Below, in pieces: positions 34,600 through 44,677 of a stretch of 64,000 nt of DNA. Both the position numbers and the translations under genes were made by a program. The first letter of the stretch is position 1; each line of letters begins with the position of its first letter. The notes under the pieces are model-generated. The model was not told the DNA's origin. It made no database searches and was given only the letters and a program-made list of their open reading frames with translations. The stretch comes from Sipunculus nudus (taxonomy: Eukaryota; Annelida; Sipuncula; Golfingiida; Sipunculidae): contig CM049320.1 in assembly GCA_026874595.1 (NCBI GenBank), positions 46,142,714 to 46,206,713 on the forward strand, given 5' to 3'.

Positions 34600-36598
34600 C
34601 GTCTGTCCGTCTGTCCGTCCGTTAACCAGGCACAAATCGTAACCGCTGGACCTAGAACCTTGTAACTTGGGATTCTGAGAGGTCCATAAAAAATCTCCTT
34701 GGAAACCAGAAATTAGGTCTCTGTTACCCATATCCTTCCAGCTATGTGGCCCCAAAGTACCCCCCAGAAAAGTCAAAAATTTCATACAAAAACTTCAATA
34801 TCTCATTAACTAATTGACTGATGGTCATGATTTTTGGCATACATATTGATCATGAGATGTTACATCACTTCCTGCAGACTGGTGGCGCCACCTGTATTTC
34901 TCGATTTTTTACGAATTTTTTTCTCTATTTTTGAGACCTTAAAAAATGTGAACATCTGTTAACAAGGCACAAATCATAAAGACTGGACTTAGAATCTTAA
35001 TTCTTGACACACTGAGAGGTCCATGAAAAATCTCCTTGGAAACCAGAAATTAGGTCTCTGTTACCCATATCCTTCGAGCTATGGGGCCCCAAAGTACCCC
35101 CCCAGAATAGTAAAAAATTTCATACAAAAACTTCAATATTTCAATAACTACATCACTGATGGTCTTCATTTTTGGCATACATATTGATCATGAGATGTTC
35201 GATCAGTTCCTGCAGACTGGTGGCGCCACCTGTACTGTTTGATTTTTTACAAATTTTTCCTCTATTTTTGAGACCTTTGAGGATGCTGTCATCTGTTAGC
35301 GTGGCACAAATCGTAACGACTGGACCTAGAATCTTCATTTTCAACACACTGAGAGACTTATGAAAAGTCTCCATGGAAACCAGAAATAAGGTCTCTGTTA
35401 CCCATATCCTTCGAGCTATTGGGCCCAAAATTACCCACCAGAATAGTCAAAAATTTCATACAAAAACTTCAATATCTCATTAACTACATCACTGATGGTC
35501 ATGATTTTCGACATACATATTGATCATGAGATGTTTCATCAGTTTGTGCAGACTGGTGGCGCCACCTGTATTTTTCAATGTTCACGAATTGTTTTCTCCA
35601 TTTTTGAGACCTTTAAGGATGTAGTTATCTGTCAACAGGGTACAAATCGTAACGACTGGACCTAGAATCTTCGTTCTTGACACACAGGGAGACCCATGAT
35701 AAGTCTCCATGGAAACCTGAAATTTGGTCTCTGTTACCCATATCCTTCGAGCTATGGCACTCCAAAGTACAGCTCAGAATAATGGAAAATTTGATACAAA
35801 AGCTAAAGTATCTGAACAACTAATGCAGAGATAACCATAATTGTTTGCATGGATATTGATCATGGAGTGTTTCATAAGTTTCTGCAGACTGGTGGCACCA
35901 CCTGTATTTGTTCGGTTTTTTTTTACGAAATTTTTTCTGTATTTTTGAGACCTTTAAAGATATGAACATCTGTTAACAGGGCACAAATCATAAAAACTGG
36001 ACCAAGAATCTTCATTCTTGACACACAGGGAGACCCATGAAAAGTCTCCATGGAAACTTGAAATTAGGTCTCTGTTACCCATATTCTTTAAGCTGTATGG
36101 GTCCAAAATACCCCCCCCCCCCAGAATAATGGAAAATTTGATACAAAAACTGCAGTATTTCAATAACTACAACACTGATGGTCATGATTTTCGGCATACA
36201 TATTGATCATGAGCTGTTCCATCAGTTTCTGCAGACTGGGTGTGCCACCTCTATTTTTTTTCAAAATTTTACGAATTTTTTTCTTTTTTTTTGAGACCTT
36301 TAAAGATGTGGTTATCTGTCAACAGGGTACAAATCGCAACAACTGGACCTAGAATCTTCATTCTTGTCATGCAAGGAGGCCCATGAAAGGTGCCTGTGGA
36401 AACTTGAAATTAGGTCTCTGTTACCCATATCCTTCAAGCTATAGGACTCCGAAGTATCCCTCAGAATAATGGACAATTGGTACAAAAACTGAAGTATCTG
36501 AACAACTAATGCAGAGATCACCATGATTTTTTGCATGGATATTGACCATTAAGTGTTTTTATTAGTTTCTGCAGACTGGTGGAGCCACCTGTATATTT
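34600..36598 (+). repeat. Six tandem core units of about 340 bp (family A)
   Basis: The palindrome recurs at 34881, 35219, 35555 (perfect), 35891 (CpG decayed to CA), 36239 and 36579 (degenerate). Each unit carries the same ordered landmarks: 'aacagggcacaaatc', 'acctagaatctt', 'ggtctctgttaccc', 'gatcatg', 'gcagactgg'. Confidence 0.85.
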
Positions 36599-37770
36599 GT
36601 ATCCGCCAAAACAAAGTTTTGCGGATACTATGTTTTTGACCGAGTTCCTCCACCGCGGCGGCGTTCGTTTCCAGAGAGCTCCTCGGAGACTAATGGACCG
36701 ATTTTTCCCAAACTTACACCTATTATCGGGTCACATGTGAACTGGTGCCTAACCAATTTGCATTGACCTCTGACCTTTCCTCTCTATCCAGTGTCCATTT
36801 GTGGGTCTGTTTCCACTCATAAACCCTCATATCTCGGGAACCGTTTGACCGATCAGGAAATAAAATTGATACAAATGTAGCCCTTGGATTGCTTTATAAC
36901 ATACACAAAAAATGGTGGCGCCACCTGTAACCATGTTTGCACAGTGTCCATCTGTTCATCTGCCTTGGGTTAAAATCACTCATATCTCTGCAGTGAATTG
37001 ACTAATTCACCTGAAATTCGTCATGCGTATACATCCAGGATAGCTTTCTTGATTTTATGACAGGTGGCGCCACTTACGTTCACGTTCACGCTGATGACAT
37101 CCAAGCTTATATCTTGGGAACCGTTTGACCGATCAGGAAATAAAATTTATACAAATGTAGCCCTTTGATAGCTCTGTAACATACACAAAAAAATGGTGGC
37201 GCCACCTGTAACAATGTTTGTACAGCGTCTGTCTGTTAGTCTGCCGTGGCCTAAAATCACTCATTTCTCTGTAGTGGTTCGACATAACTGCCTAAAATTT
37301 TGCAGGTTTATACATCGTGGACAGCTTTCTTGATTTTATGACAGGTGGCACCACCTACATTCTAGTTAACGCTGCACACATCCAAGCTCATATCTCAGGA
37401 ACCATTTGACCGATTGGGCCAAAATTTTGCATGTGTTTAGATCTCACATAGGTCTTTATCATACACAAAACTGGAGGGGTTACCTGCAAAGATTTTTGCA
37501 CAGTGTTTGTCTGTTTGTCTGCCATGGGCAAAAATCGCTCATATACATGTAGTGGTTTGACTTTTCTGCCTAAAATTTTGCAGGTGTATACAACTTGGAC
37601 AGCTTTCTGGATTTGTGGTAGGTGGCACAACCTACATACACATTTAGGCTGCAGACATCCATGCTAATATGCAACATACCTCACTCTATTTCCCCTTGCC
37701 ACTCAATCCATGCCTCACTATCCGATTTTGGCAGATACATGTAGTCACTTGTCGGTTACCCGTATTCTAG
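36599..37770 (+). mobile_element. Family B HINE-like copy, innermost layer of the nest (1.2 kb)
   Basis: The 5' terminus GTATCCGCCAAAA forms a hairpin with GTTTTGCGGATAC. The subterminal copy near the 3' end reads GATTTTGGCAGATAC, one base off. Then come a weak hairpin (GTAGTC / GGTTAC) and CCGTATTCTAG-TT (ends 37770, or 37772 with TT). Palindromes are perfect at 36914 and 37195, with variants at 37063 and 37345. It splits a family A core at a T-rich site between the palindrome and 'ctctatttttgaga'. Confidence 0.8.
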
Positions 37771-37954
37771 TTTTAAAAGTCTACACATTTTTCTCTATTT
37801 TTGAGATATATAAATACAGACTAAATCTTGGCCTGTTGGTTAATCTGTTTGATGCTTCAGTTGAATGGGTATATACTACCATTCTGATGATAAAATTTCC
37901 TTTTGCGAATCTCTTCCCAGTCAGCTGAGCGTCATGACCCATGGGTCACTTGTT

Positions 37955-38091
37955 TTGTTACTACAGCCTCTATGTCACAACCAGTCGACACTGCTCCTTA
38001 TAGTGTCACATTACACCGAAAGCATGCTTACCGCGAGTACACGTATTTACTAACACTATTGGGCTTATAGTAATACTACGGTAATAGAACA
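37955..38091 (-). repeat. Gypsy-1 3' LTR, right part
   Basis: It matches 43084-43220 with about two differences and ends ..TAATAGAACA. Confidence 0.9.
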
Positions 38092-38103
38092 TCCCCCTCA
38101 TTA
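38092..38103 (-). promoter_or_regulatory. Gypsy-1 polypurine tract
   Basis: Read on the minus strand, a purine-rich AATGAGGGGGA abuts the 3' LTR start. It is the plus-strand DNA priming site expected there. Confidence 0.7.
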
Positions 38104-38223
38104 AAAAAAAAAATGAAGTAATGTGGGTACTATTCTGGTCAGCAATTACAAATATCTAATAAAATATTGCCATGCACTAATGTGACTAAAAATGATAACA
38201 TATAATACAAACAAAAATGCATG

Positions 38224-38277
<54 letters not shown>

Positions 38278-38372
38278 TGTTAAGATACACGAATCCATGA
38301 TAAAAATTCTAGGTATCTATATATCTATTCTTGGGTATCAAGATATATGTATTTATAACTGAACATTACTGT
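38104..38372 (-). other. Gypsy-1 non-coding tail with (TA)n
   Basis: This lies between the end of the integrase frame and the polypurine tract. It contains an uninterrupted (TA)n microsatellite at about 38226-38275. No other feature is seen. Confidence 0.7.
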
Positions 38373-39476
38373 TTACATTTGTTCAATCAGGCGTTCAGGT
38401 GGTTTGATTACTCTGCCAAAACGAGTAGTGCTTCTTGGTTTCTCTCGCGTTTGGGGAATATCGGGTCTCGAGATGGTGCCGGTGCCTGATGGCATAATTG
38501 AGGTATTCATTGGTTTGAAAGGCTCTTGGAAAGTTGGCGTCAAGTTAGAAACAGTCGCTGGCGTTGAACGTGTTGTGAAGTTTAGTTTCTGTGTTCTCTC
38601 TTCAGAGAACGTAACTGATCTCGGCCTAATTAGTACTCTGTTTCGTCTCAAGTGCTTTCCTGTTGTACTACACTTTATTGTGTATGAACGAGGTTCAGGC
38701 CCAATGCCTATGACCTCTCCTGGTGACCATGTTCGTTGGGCGACGTCCTGGTAGAAAACTGGTTGGTTCATACTAAGGTCTGATAAGTCAGAGCTGGTTT
38801 GGTTGTATCTGTTGGCAGATTTGCCTTGCATGTCTGCCATCTTTACTTTGTATTCGTCGGTCACGGATGCTTTCGTGTGTATGGGCATGTTGCACTGGAT
38901 TTGTCGTTTGAATAGGATTTCTGCAGGTGATGGCATCTGTGGACCTAGTGGAGTAGTGCGATAAACAAGGATGGCATAATCTGTATTTTGAGGCGTTTTC
39001 GTAATCAATGATTTGATGGTTCTGTTCATTCTTTCTATGAAACCGTGCGACTTGGGATGTAATGGCGAACTGGTGATGTGATTGATGCCATATTGCTGAA
39101 CCATTGTTTTATACTGCTTTCCAATGAACTGAGGTCCGTTATCCGATATGATAGTGTTGGGGATTCCGAAGAGTGAGAAAGCTTTATTTGTCAACTCGGT
39201 GATTGTTTTGCTGGTTGTATCTTTGTCCAACCTTTCCACAAGGGGGAATTTTGAATGGTAATCGGCGATTATGAGATAATCTCTACCGTTTAGCGTGAAC
39301 AGGTCCGTCCCCAGCGTATGCCAGGGTATGTTTGGCACATCTGGAATAATTTGCTCTAGTGGCTGTTTTGATTGAGATGCCTGGTGTTCTTGGCAAGGCG
39401 CACACAGTGATGTGATTTGTTCGATATCTTTGTTTATCCCAGGCCAGTAAATGCTGGACTTTGCTTTTGCTGGCAC
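38373..39476 (-). CDS. Gypsy-1 integrase (most of the domain and C-terminus)
   Basis: The frame opens inside pol, so the listed start is only the first GTG after a frameshift near 39470. The zinc-binding cysteines are CAPC (residues 25-28); their histidine partners lie in the other frame upstream. The catalytic core has D58 (GTDLF), D112 (SDNGPQF) and E148 (GFIERM), with 35 residues between the second Asp and the Glu, the D,D-35-E spacing of retroviral-type integrases. A C-terminal stretch with basic residues (KHLRRNRVLI) follows. Integrase would insert the cDNA into host DNA. The catalytic residues are intact, but the domain is separated from RT/RNase H by the frameshift. Confidence 0.85.
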   Translation of the reverse strand: MPAKAKSSIYWPGINKDIEQITSLCAPCQEHQASQSKQPLEQIIPDVPNIPWHTLGTDLFTLNGRDYLIIADYHSKFPLVERLDKDTTSKTITELTNKAFSLFGIPNTIISDNGPQFIGKQYKTMVQQYGINHITSSPLHPKSHGFIERMNRTIKSLITKTPQNTDYAILVYRTTPLGPQMPSPAEILFKRQIQCNMPIHTKASVTDEYKVKMADMQGKSANRYNQTSSDLSDLSMNQPVFYQDVAQRTWSPGEVIGIGPEPRSYTIKCSTTGKHLRRNRVLIRPRSVTFSEERTQKLNFTTRSTPATVSNLTPTFQEPFKPMNTSIMPSGTGTISRPDIPQTREKPRSTTRFGRVIKPPERLIEQM

Positions 39477-40639
39477 CTGGTGATGCCCTGGTGACCTTCA
39501 TGTATGTTATGTAAGTATTGTTGCTTGAGTGCCTTTGGTATTATGATTTGTGTGCCTTTGAGGATCAGGCCTTCCTCTATGCTAAGCTCTTCTCGAAAAG
39601 GCCAAAAATCTCTAACAAGCTGTGGAGCGTCTTTGCGTTTCTCCTGGAAACCGTTTATAATGTACTTCATTAGTACATTCAGTTGTTCATCGTTTCTTGT
39701 GGGCTCTCGAAGCTCAATCAATCTTGGTTGGCTGAACTGCACAAAACACACTTGAAGATTCAGATTTATTTCCGTATCCTTTGTGTTGCTTTTATTTGGC
39801 AATCTTGACAAACTGTCAGGTAGTATCATTTGTTTTCCAGGTATGTATTTTATGTCAAAGTCGTACTTCTGCAAGCGAAGTAGCATTCTTTGCAGTCGAG
39901 CTGGGGCAGCAGTTAGATTTTTCTTTGATATCATCTCCAGAGGGCGGTGGTCAGATTGTATTACAAATGGCTTTCCGTAGACGTATGTGTGGAATCTTTC
40001 TGCACCAAATACACACGCTAGGAGTTCGCGCTCAATGTTAGCATATCTTTTCTCTGTCTCAGAGAGTCTCTTTGACGCGTACGCTATTGGGCGTCCATCT
40101 TGGGTAAGAGCTGCGCCCAAAGCTTCTTGACTAGCATCCACTTGTAATACTGTTGGTTTGTTTGGGTCAAAATAGGCAAGGGTGCCTGCGCTGCAAATCA
40201 GGTTTTTGATTTGATCAAAAGCTGCCTCATGTTCTGGGTGCCATTGATATTCAATTTCCTTCTGCAGGAGTTGGCGAAGTGGTGCAGTGTGCTTGCTCAA
40301 GTGTGGCACATAAGGAGCCAGGTATGTTACCATACCAAGAAAAGACTGCAGCTCAGTGACATTACCTGGTGCTTTCAGGTCTTTTATTGCTTGCACTTTA
40401 GCTGGATCCGGGCGTACACCATCTTTGCTATATATGTTGCCAAAGAAAGGAATTTCGTCTGCTTTGATGATACATTTGTTTGGATTGAAAACGAGGCCTC
40501 TCTCTCTTGCACGTTTCATTAGACCGTGTATGTTGCGGTCGTGCTCCTTTTCATCAGCACCGAATACTGTAATGTCGTCTGCTATCGAGACGACCCCGGG
40601 TAGTCCTTCAAGGATTTGATCCATCGCCTTCTGGAACAC
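39434..40639 (-). CDS. Gypsy-1 reverse transcriptase C-terminal part, RNase H and start of integrase
   Basis: It is open from the frameshift near 40703 to a stop at 39434. The first residues hold the RT active site as IADD (residues 19-22), a variant of the usual YxDD; whether this is functional cannot be judged. RNase H follows (VDASQEALG, then IERELLA and QSDHRPLE). A linker ends in the integrase zinc motif histidines (HEGH). The frame then runs out of register at a CAAAAGCAAAG stretch near 39470, where the integrase continues in another frame. It overlaps the downstream frame by 43 bases. Confidence 0.85.
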   Translation of the reverse strand: MFQKAMDQILEGLPGVVSIADDITVFGADEKEHDRNIHGLMKRARERGLVFNPNKCIIKADEIPFFGNIYSKDGVRPDPAKVQAIKDLKAPGNVTELQSFLGMVTYLAPYVPHLSKHTAPLRQLLQKEIEYQWHPEHEAAFDQIKNLICSAGTLAYFDPNKPTVLQVDASQEALGAALTQDGRPIAYASKRLSETEKRYANIERELLACVFGAERFHTYVYGKPFVIQSDHRPLEMISKKNLTAAPARLQRMLLRLQKYDFDIKYIPGKQMILPDSLSRLPNKSNTKDTEINLNLQVCFVQFSQPRLIELREPTRNDEQLNVLMKYIINGFQEKRKDAPQLVRDFWPFREELSIEEGLILKGTQIIIPKALKQQYLHNIHEGHQGITRCQQKQSPAFTGLG

Positions 40640-40653
40640 GTCTTGACTAGTCT

Positions 40654-41262
40654 TTAAGCCAAAAGGGAGCCGTTTGAAGCAAAATCTGCCAAACGGGCTG
40701 TTAAAGTAGTCAACAGTTGACTAGCTGGATCGAGTTGTACACACCAGTATCCTGACTTAGCGTCGAGTTTGCTGAAGACTTTTGCGTTGGAGAACCGATG
40801 AGTCAGCTCTTCTAGTGTTGGTGTATGATGCTGAGCTCTTTTCAGGGCTTCGTTTATGTGTTTGGGATCGAGGCAGATCCTCAACGATTCGTCGGCCTTT
40901 TGGACGTATGTAATACTGGAGACCCAATCGGTAGGTTCCTGGACTGGACGAATTACGTCCAATGACTGCATTCGCTCGAGTTCGTCTTTGATCTTTTGTT
41001 GCAGCTGCACAGGTGCCCTCCTTGGAGGGTGTATTACCGGTTCGGCCTCTGCTGATAGCACAAGTTTGTGTTCCCCAGGAAATTTGCCCAATCCAGAGAA
41101 TCTGTCTGGGTAGAATTCTTCCAGTTCCTGCAACGATGAGACGGGCTTGTCACCATTTTGCGTCTGAGACGAACAAAAGTTCATTGCACAGTTCATTGTG
41201 ACCAAGCCTAATGATGTGCAAGTTGGGAGCCCAAAGATAACTGGGCCTGTGGTTTCTGCCAC
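40654..41262 (-). CDS. Gypsy-1 reverse transcriptase N-terminal part
   Basis: It follows the gag-protease frame directly in the same register across a single TGA (41290-41292). It contains the typical RT lead with VQKADESLRICLDPKHIN and SKLDAKSGYW (the first catalytic Asp region). The match breaks off at about 40703, where one base appears to be missing, and the last 20 residues are out of frame. RT would copy the element RNA into cDNA. The ATG used for the coordinates is internal; the natural product is a gag-pol polyprotein. Confidence 0.85.
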   Translation of the reverse strand: MAETTGPVIFGLPTCTSLGLVTMNCAMNFCSSQTQNGDKPVSSLQELEEFYPDRFSGLGKFPGEHKLVLSAEAEPVIHPPRRAPVQLQQKIKDELERMQSLDVIRPVQEPTDWVSSITYVQKADESLRICLDPKHINEALKRAQHHTPTLEELTHRFSNAKVFSKLDAKSGYWCVQLDPASQLLTTLTARLADFASNGSLLA

Positions 41263-41289
41263 ATAGAAGATAGTATCCTGCCATGTCGT

Positions 41290-42546
41290 TCATTGGTACT
41301 GACATGGAATCTTGATCGTTCCATACTGCTGAATAGCAGTGCTATTATATGCAATCAGTTCGACATCAGAAGGTTGCGTGTTTGTAGGAAAACCTTGTTT
41401 GTTGATGAAAGTTGGGTATATGGCTTTGAAGGTTCTCAGGGGTATAATGTTTCCTTGTGCCCCTGTATCTGCTTTACCCTGAAGGTTAGTTTGCCTGCCT
41501 GGGTATGGCTGTATCTGAATTGTTGCATATGCCTCTGTTTCTTGTATGCCTGTGTAACTACTGTCGATTTTCACAGAGACAGTGTTGAATGTGAGGCTTT
41601 CAAAGTCTGCAGGAAGCTGATTGTAAGGTTCTGTGACGTCAACACTGTTGACTCTTCGGTCCCCGTTTCTGCTGTTATGCTGGATTCTGCGTTTGGGTGA
41701 CCTAGAGCGTCTGTCTTGGCCTCTTGGTTTCTCATTCATATCGTTCCTGTTCCTGGACTGTCCCCGCCAAGAATTACGGCAAACTTTGCCCCAGTGGCCA
41801 ATTTTACCACATCGGTTACATTTTTGGTCTTTGGCAGGACAGTCGTCTCTCCTGTGTCTGGGACCACCACAAAAGTAGCAAGCATTGAACTGCGATTGTA
41901 CTCGCCGCGAGGTAGTGTGTTTTTGGATAGCTCCAACTGTTGCAGTGTTTTCAAACTGCTGTAAATGGGTCTGGGTGGCTTCATATGTCCTGGTTATGTC
42001 AAGTGCCTTATCCAGTGTGAGTTTGTTTGCATCATGATCAAGAAGTTGTTTACGAACGGGGCCATGGGCGAGCCCTTTGATGATCTGATCTATTAGATTG
42101 TCCTCCATGGCTGCCTGTGTATCAAAGTTGCACTTTTGTGCTTGCACTTTCAATCTGGTAATGTAGCTGTCAATTGGTTCATTCGGTTGTTGTTTCATGT
42201 CCCTTAACTGGAACCGTGATAGCTGGAAGTTTGATTTCGGCTCAAAATAAGTTTGAAAAGCAGCCCAAACGTCACTGGGTGTTTCCTTCTGTGTCTCAGA
42301 CAGATGAGTCCAGTTGTCAAATATTTCTACTGCCTGTGGGCCCATCCACAGCAGGATGTAATTAACGATCTCACGACCGTTTTTTGAGGCAAAGGTTGGT
42401 GTTGAGAGCATTAGCTCACAATACCGAGGGAATCCCTTGAACTGCTGTGGTAGCTCACTGGCCTCCCAGTTGAAACTTGGAGGTTTAATTCCAGCCAGAT
42501 CATTGACACACACATAAGTAGCACTTGTTGAATCTCCGGATGCCAT
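41290..42546 (-). CDS. Gypsy-1 gag and protease
   Basis: This 418-residue frame starts at an ATG 442 bases inside the right LTR. Residues 20-190 form a capsid-like helical region. Two CCHC zinc knuckles follow at 223-236 and 243-256 (both CX2CX4HX4C), then a basic Arg-rich stretch (259-300). The aspartic protease active site is DTGA (360-363). Gag packages the element RNA and the protease would process the polyprotein. It ends at TGA 41290-41292, with pol continuing in the same register. The stop lies after the protease, not between gag and protease, so I read it as a disabling mutation and not a regulated one. Confidence 0.85.
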   Translation of the reverse strand: MASGDSTSATYVCVNDLAGIKPPSFNWEASELPQQFKGFPRYCELMLSTPTFASKNGREIVNYILLWMGPQAVEIFDNWTHLSETQKETPSDVWAAFQTYFEPKSNFQLSRFQLRDMKQQPNEPIDSYITRLKVQAQKCNFDTQAAMEDNLIDQIIKGLAHGPVRKQLLDHDANKLTLDKALDITRTYEATQTHLQQFENTATVGAIQKHTTSRRVQSQFNACYFCGGPRHRRDDCPAKDQKCNRCGKIGHWGKVCRNSWRGQSRNRNDMNEKPRGQDRRSRSPKRRIQHNSRNGDRRVNSVDVTEPYNQLPADFESLTFNTVSVKIDSSYTGIQETEAYATIQIQPYPGRQTNLQGKADTGAQGNIIPLRTFKAIYPTFINKQGFPTNTQPSDVELIAYNSTAIQQYGTIKIPCQYQ

Positions 42547-42988
42547 ATTTCAGGCCTTGATTGTCCATACAGGCTATAGCCGAGAAAGTATATACACAGT
42601 GATACTAAACGATTCACTTTGTCTGGCCCGAATTACAACGTTTGTTATGGCGGGGTTTTATTGTATCAGTATAAGGCATTGAGAGCAAAGAAAGTTAATA
42701 CTCGCCAGTTTCCGCCGTTCTTGCGTATGTATCACCTGTGTTTGTAATGTTTAATGCTTCCTGACGTTGTTAGCAAACGTTCCGGGCTAGCATAACGGGC
42801 GGCAATGCTGGTGATTGTCCTGTAAGCGGCAGTCTGTTTTGGCCTGGTAAAAAGACAAACGTTCAGGGTGCGGCCTCTTGCGTGGCAGTATGCTCGTTTT
42901 TTACGGCGAAAAAACAACCGTGTTTGGACCACCAGTCCGACAATTAAAGTCCAGGAGGTTCGTTAGATCACGCACTGCGCTGCCACCA
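42547..42988 (-). other. Gypsy-1 5' leader with tRNA-Leu-like primer-binding site
   Basis: Read on the minus strand, TGGTGGCAGCG starts directly at the inner edge of the 5' LTR (42978-42988). It is complementary to the CGCTGCCACCA end found on metazoan tRNA-Leu. The remainder of the leader is untranslated. Confidence 0.65.
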
Positions 42989-43220
42989 TGTTGTATTAGT
43001 TGTATTTAGTTGTAGGACACACAGACTTGACGATCACAGACTCACTTGAAGAGAACAACGCTTTGTCAGCTACACATGTTTTTTTGTTACTACAGCCTTT
43101 ATGTCACAACCAGTCGACACTGCTCCTTATAGTGTCACATTACACCGAAAGCATGCTTACCGCGAGTACACGTATTTACTTACACTATTGGGCTTATAGT
43201 AATACTACGGTAATAGAACA
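42989..43220 (-). repeat. Gypsy-1 5' LTR (intact, 232 bp)
   Basis: TG..CA boundaries. It is bordered on the right by the duplicated target GAGCC (43221-43225). It serves as the uninterrupted reference for the split 3' LTR. Confidence 0.9.
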
Positions 43221-43225
43221 GAGCC

Positions 43226-43248
43226 TAAACAGGCTCATAAACATACTA
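43226..43248 (+). repeat. Gypsy-2 5' LTR, last 23 bp
   Basis: It completes the 220-bp LTR and matches 48283-48305 apart from one T/C difference. Confidence 0.85.
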
Positions 43249-43250
43249 AA

Positions 43251-43268
43251 TGGCGACAAGGTGAAAAC
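43251..43268 (+). promoter_or_regulatory. Gypsy-2 primer-binding site (tRNA-Ser-like)
   Basis: TGGCGACAAGG begins two bases after the 5' LTR. It matches the complement of the known metazoan tRNA-Ser 3' end (..CCTCGTCGCCA) at 10 of 11 positions. Confidence 0.55.
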
Positions 43269-43450
43269 TGTTGACACTAGTTGTCCGACACGAGTTGTCA
43301 TTGCAGACAGAGTCATTGTGCGCCGATCGTCTGGCCCCTGAACGGTACCTGCTTATATTTTCGCTCATCACGTCCGGTCATTTCCTCCAAGCCGTCCGTG
43401 TCAGTGAACTTTTTGCGGTGTCTCTAGCTTGTCATCCTTACATCGTCAAC

Positions 43451-44677
43451 ATGGCTACTTCCACGGAGCTTTCGATGCCTCCATTCCAGTATGAGCCTAG
43501 ACATTCAGCCTCGCAACGCTGGATTAAATGGATTGCTCGGTTTGACAGTTATTTGGTTGCCACTTGCATTGAGGATCCCGTACGCCAACGTGCCCTTCTT
43601 CTTCATATGGTGGGGGAGGAGCTGCATGGCATTTTCTCTACATTGACTGAACCAACTGTCAGATCAGGTGAAACAAAATATGATACTGCCAAAAAGGTAT
43701 TTTCAGGCTTTTTCACGCCAAAAAGAAATTTGGAATTTGAACTGTTTCAGTTCAGGCAGACACAACAAGAGCCAGGTGAGGACCTTGATAGTTTTTATTG
43801 TCGGCTTAAGCATCTTGCAATAAACTGTGAATTTCATGACATTGATCGTGAAATCAAATCTCAAATCATTCAAAAGGGCTCTTCTAATAAACTCCGTGAG
43901 GAGGGTATGGCAAAACCAGACCTGTCATTAAGTGCTCTTTTGCAGTATGGACGTACCCTTGAGGCAGCAAGATCACAGTCAAAATTGATTGAAGATAAAC
44001 TAAAAGGATCTCAACCGTCTGTGAACAAACTAACCACGCCTTTTGCCAAAAAGGCTAAATCACAGAAACCTCAGAGACATTCCAAGAAACCTGTAGTGAC
44101 AGGAAATGATAGAACATGTTATAATTGTGGTGGGCCTTGGCCACATGCCCAAAATAAGCGTTGTCCTGCTTACAGAAAAACATGCAGGAAGTGTGGCAAA
44201 GCAAATCACTTCGCGTCTGTGTGTCGTAGTTCAAATCAGCGGAAGGACTCTAAACAAGTGTACAGCGTCCAGGCCACTGATACCCCGACAGAATATGAGG
44301 ATATGTACCACCTAAACACATTGCCTAGCCAAGAAGATGAATATAAGGTTCATGTAAAACTGAATGGTGTAGAAACCCAAATGCAAATAGACACTGGTGC
44401 ATCAGTCTCTTTAATCAATGAAGCCACTTTTGCAAAAATTCAGGGAAAAACGGTTGTCTCTTTGAATAAAGAAAACATGCCTGTCATTAAAACTTACACA
44501 GGAAACAATGTGCCATCTTTAGGTATGGCTAATATCACAGTTCAGCTGCAGGACCAAATTAAAAACTTAAACATACATGTAGTCCCTGGAAACGGACCGA
44601 ATCTATTAGGTCGAGACTGGTTCACATTAAGATCAATTGGCACCAGATACACCAGTTATCACAGGATACTGCGGTAG
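43451..44677 (+). CDS. Gypsy-2 gag and protease
   Basis: I chose the ATG at 43451, about 200 bases after the LTR, because the 60 codons before it do not resemble gag. The frame gives 408 residues. It begins with a capsid-like region rich in helices (KRNLEFELFQFRQ, DLDSFYCRLKHLA). Two zinc knuckles follow at 223-238 (CX2CX5HX5C) and 245-258 (CX2CX4HX4C), then a protease with DTGA at 314-317 and GRDW near the end. The last 15 or so residues are out of frame: from about 44625 the pol sequence continues in another register, consistent with loss of one base. This is a K02A2.6-like (Mag-type) gag-protease arrangement. Confidence 0.85.
   Translation: MATSTELSMPPFQYEPRHSASQRWIKWIARFDSYLVATCIEDPVRQRALLLHMVGEELHGIFSTLTEPTVRSGETKYDTAKKVFSGFFTPKRNLEFELFQFRQTQQEPGEDLDSFYCRLKHLAINCEFHDIDREIKSQIIQKGSSNKLREEGMAKPDLSLSALLQYGRTLEAARSQSKLIEDKLKGSQPSVNKLTTPFAKKAKSQKPQRHSKKPVVTGNDRTCYNCGGPWPHAQNKRCPAYRKTCRKCGKANHFASVCRSSNQRKDSKQVYSVQATDTPTEYEDMYHLNTLPSQEDEYKVHVKLNGVETQMQIDTGASVSLINEATFAKIQGKTVVSLNKENMPVIKTYTGNNVPSLGMANITVQLQDQIKNLNIHVVPGNGPNLLGRDWFTLRSIGTRYTSYHRILR

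Larger units (their letters stand above)
34545..37954 (+). mobile_element. Family A HINE-like copy inserted in the Gypsy-1 LTR (3.4 kb)
   Basis: The intact LTR reads 'acacatg-T7-gttactac'. Here it is T5 + element + T4, so the element adds exactly two Ts: either a TT target duplication or a terminal TT. The 5' terminus is AGCTCAGCTGACT with its fold-back. The 3' end has TCAGCTGAGC (37921-37930), hairpin GACCCATGGGTC (37936-37947) and ACTTG-TT. Inside are six core units with palindromic sites at 34881, 35219, 35555, 35891, 36239 and 36579, a period of 336-348 bp, and a nested family B copy. This is the cleanest family A boundary in the window. Confidence 0.9.
34450..43220 (-). mobile_element. 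Gypsy-1: Ty3/Gypsy LTR retrotransposon, minus strand, nested in a Gypsy-2 LTR
   Basis: Termini are TG..CA with a 5-bp target duplication GAGCC (34445-34449 and 43221-43225). Its 5' LTR, on the right because the element is on the minus strand, is 42989-43220 (232 bp). Its 3' LTR is split by a family A element into 34450-34544 and 37955-38091 (95 + 137 = 232 bp). The LTRs differ at about 2 positions, so it is younger than Gypsy-2, as nesting requires. A primer-binding site lies just left of 42989 and a polypurine tract just right of 38091. Net length is about 5.36 kb. The polyprotein is broken by one stop and two frameshifts. Confidence 0.9.

Noticed and set aside
32376-37345. CRISPR-like regular spacing of the GGTGGCGCCACC site
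   Set aside because: Sequence between sites is itself repeated, not unique spacers. The setting is eukaryotic and spacing is 130-345 bp, so these are tandem repeat units.
34545-37954. Reading the Gypsy-1 left LTR as a deletion product
   Set aside because: Both halves are present, sum to exactly 232 bp, and are separated by a bounded family A element, so it is an insertion.
41290-41292. Programmed stop read-through between gag and pol in Gypsy-1
   Set aside because: The TGA lies after the protease, not at the gag-protease border, and two further frameshifts show general decay.
44622-44632. Programmed -1 frameshift in Gypsy-2
   Set aside because: The register change falls just after the protease with no slippery heptamer. 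A one-base loss explains it, and two other nonsense codons follow.
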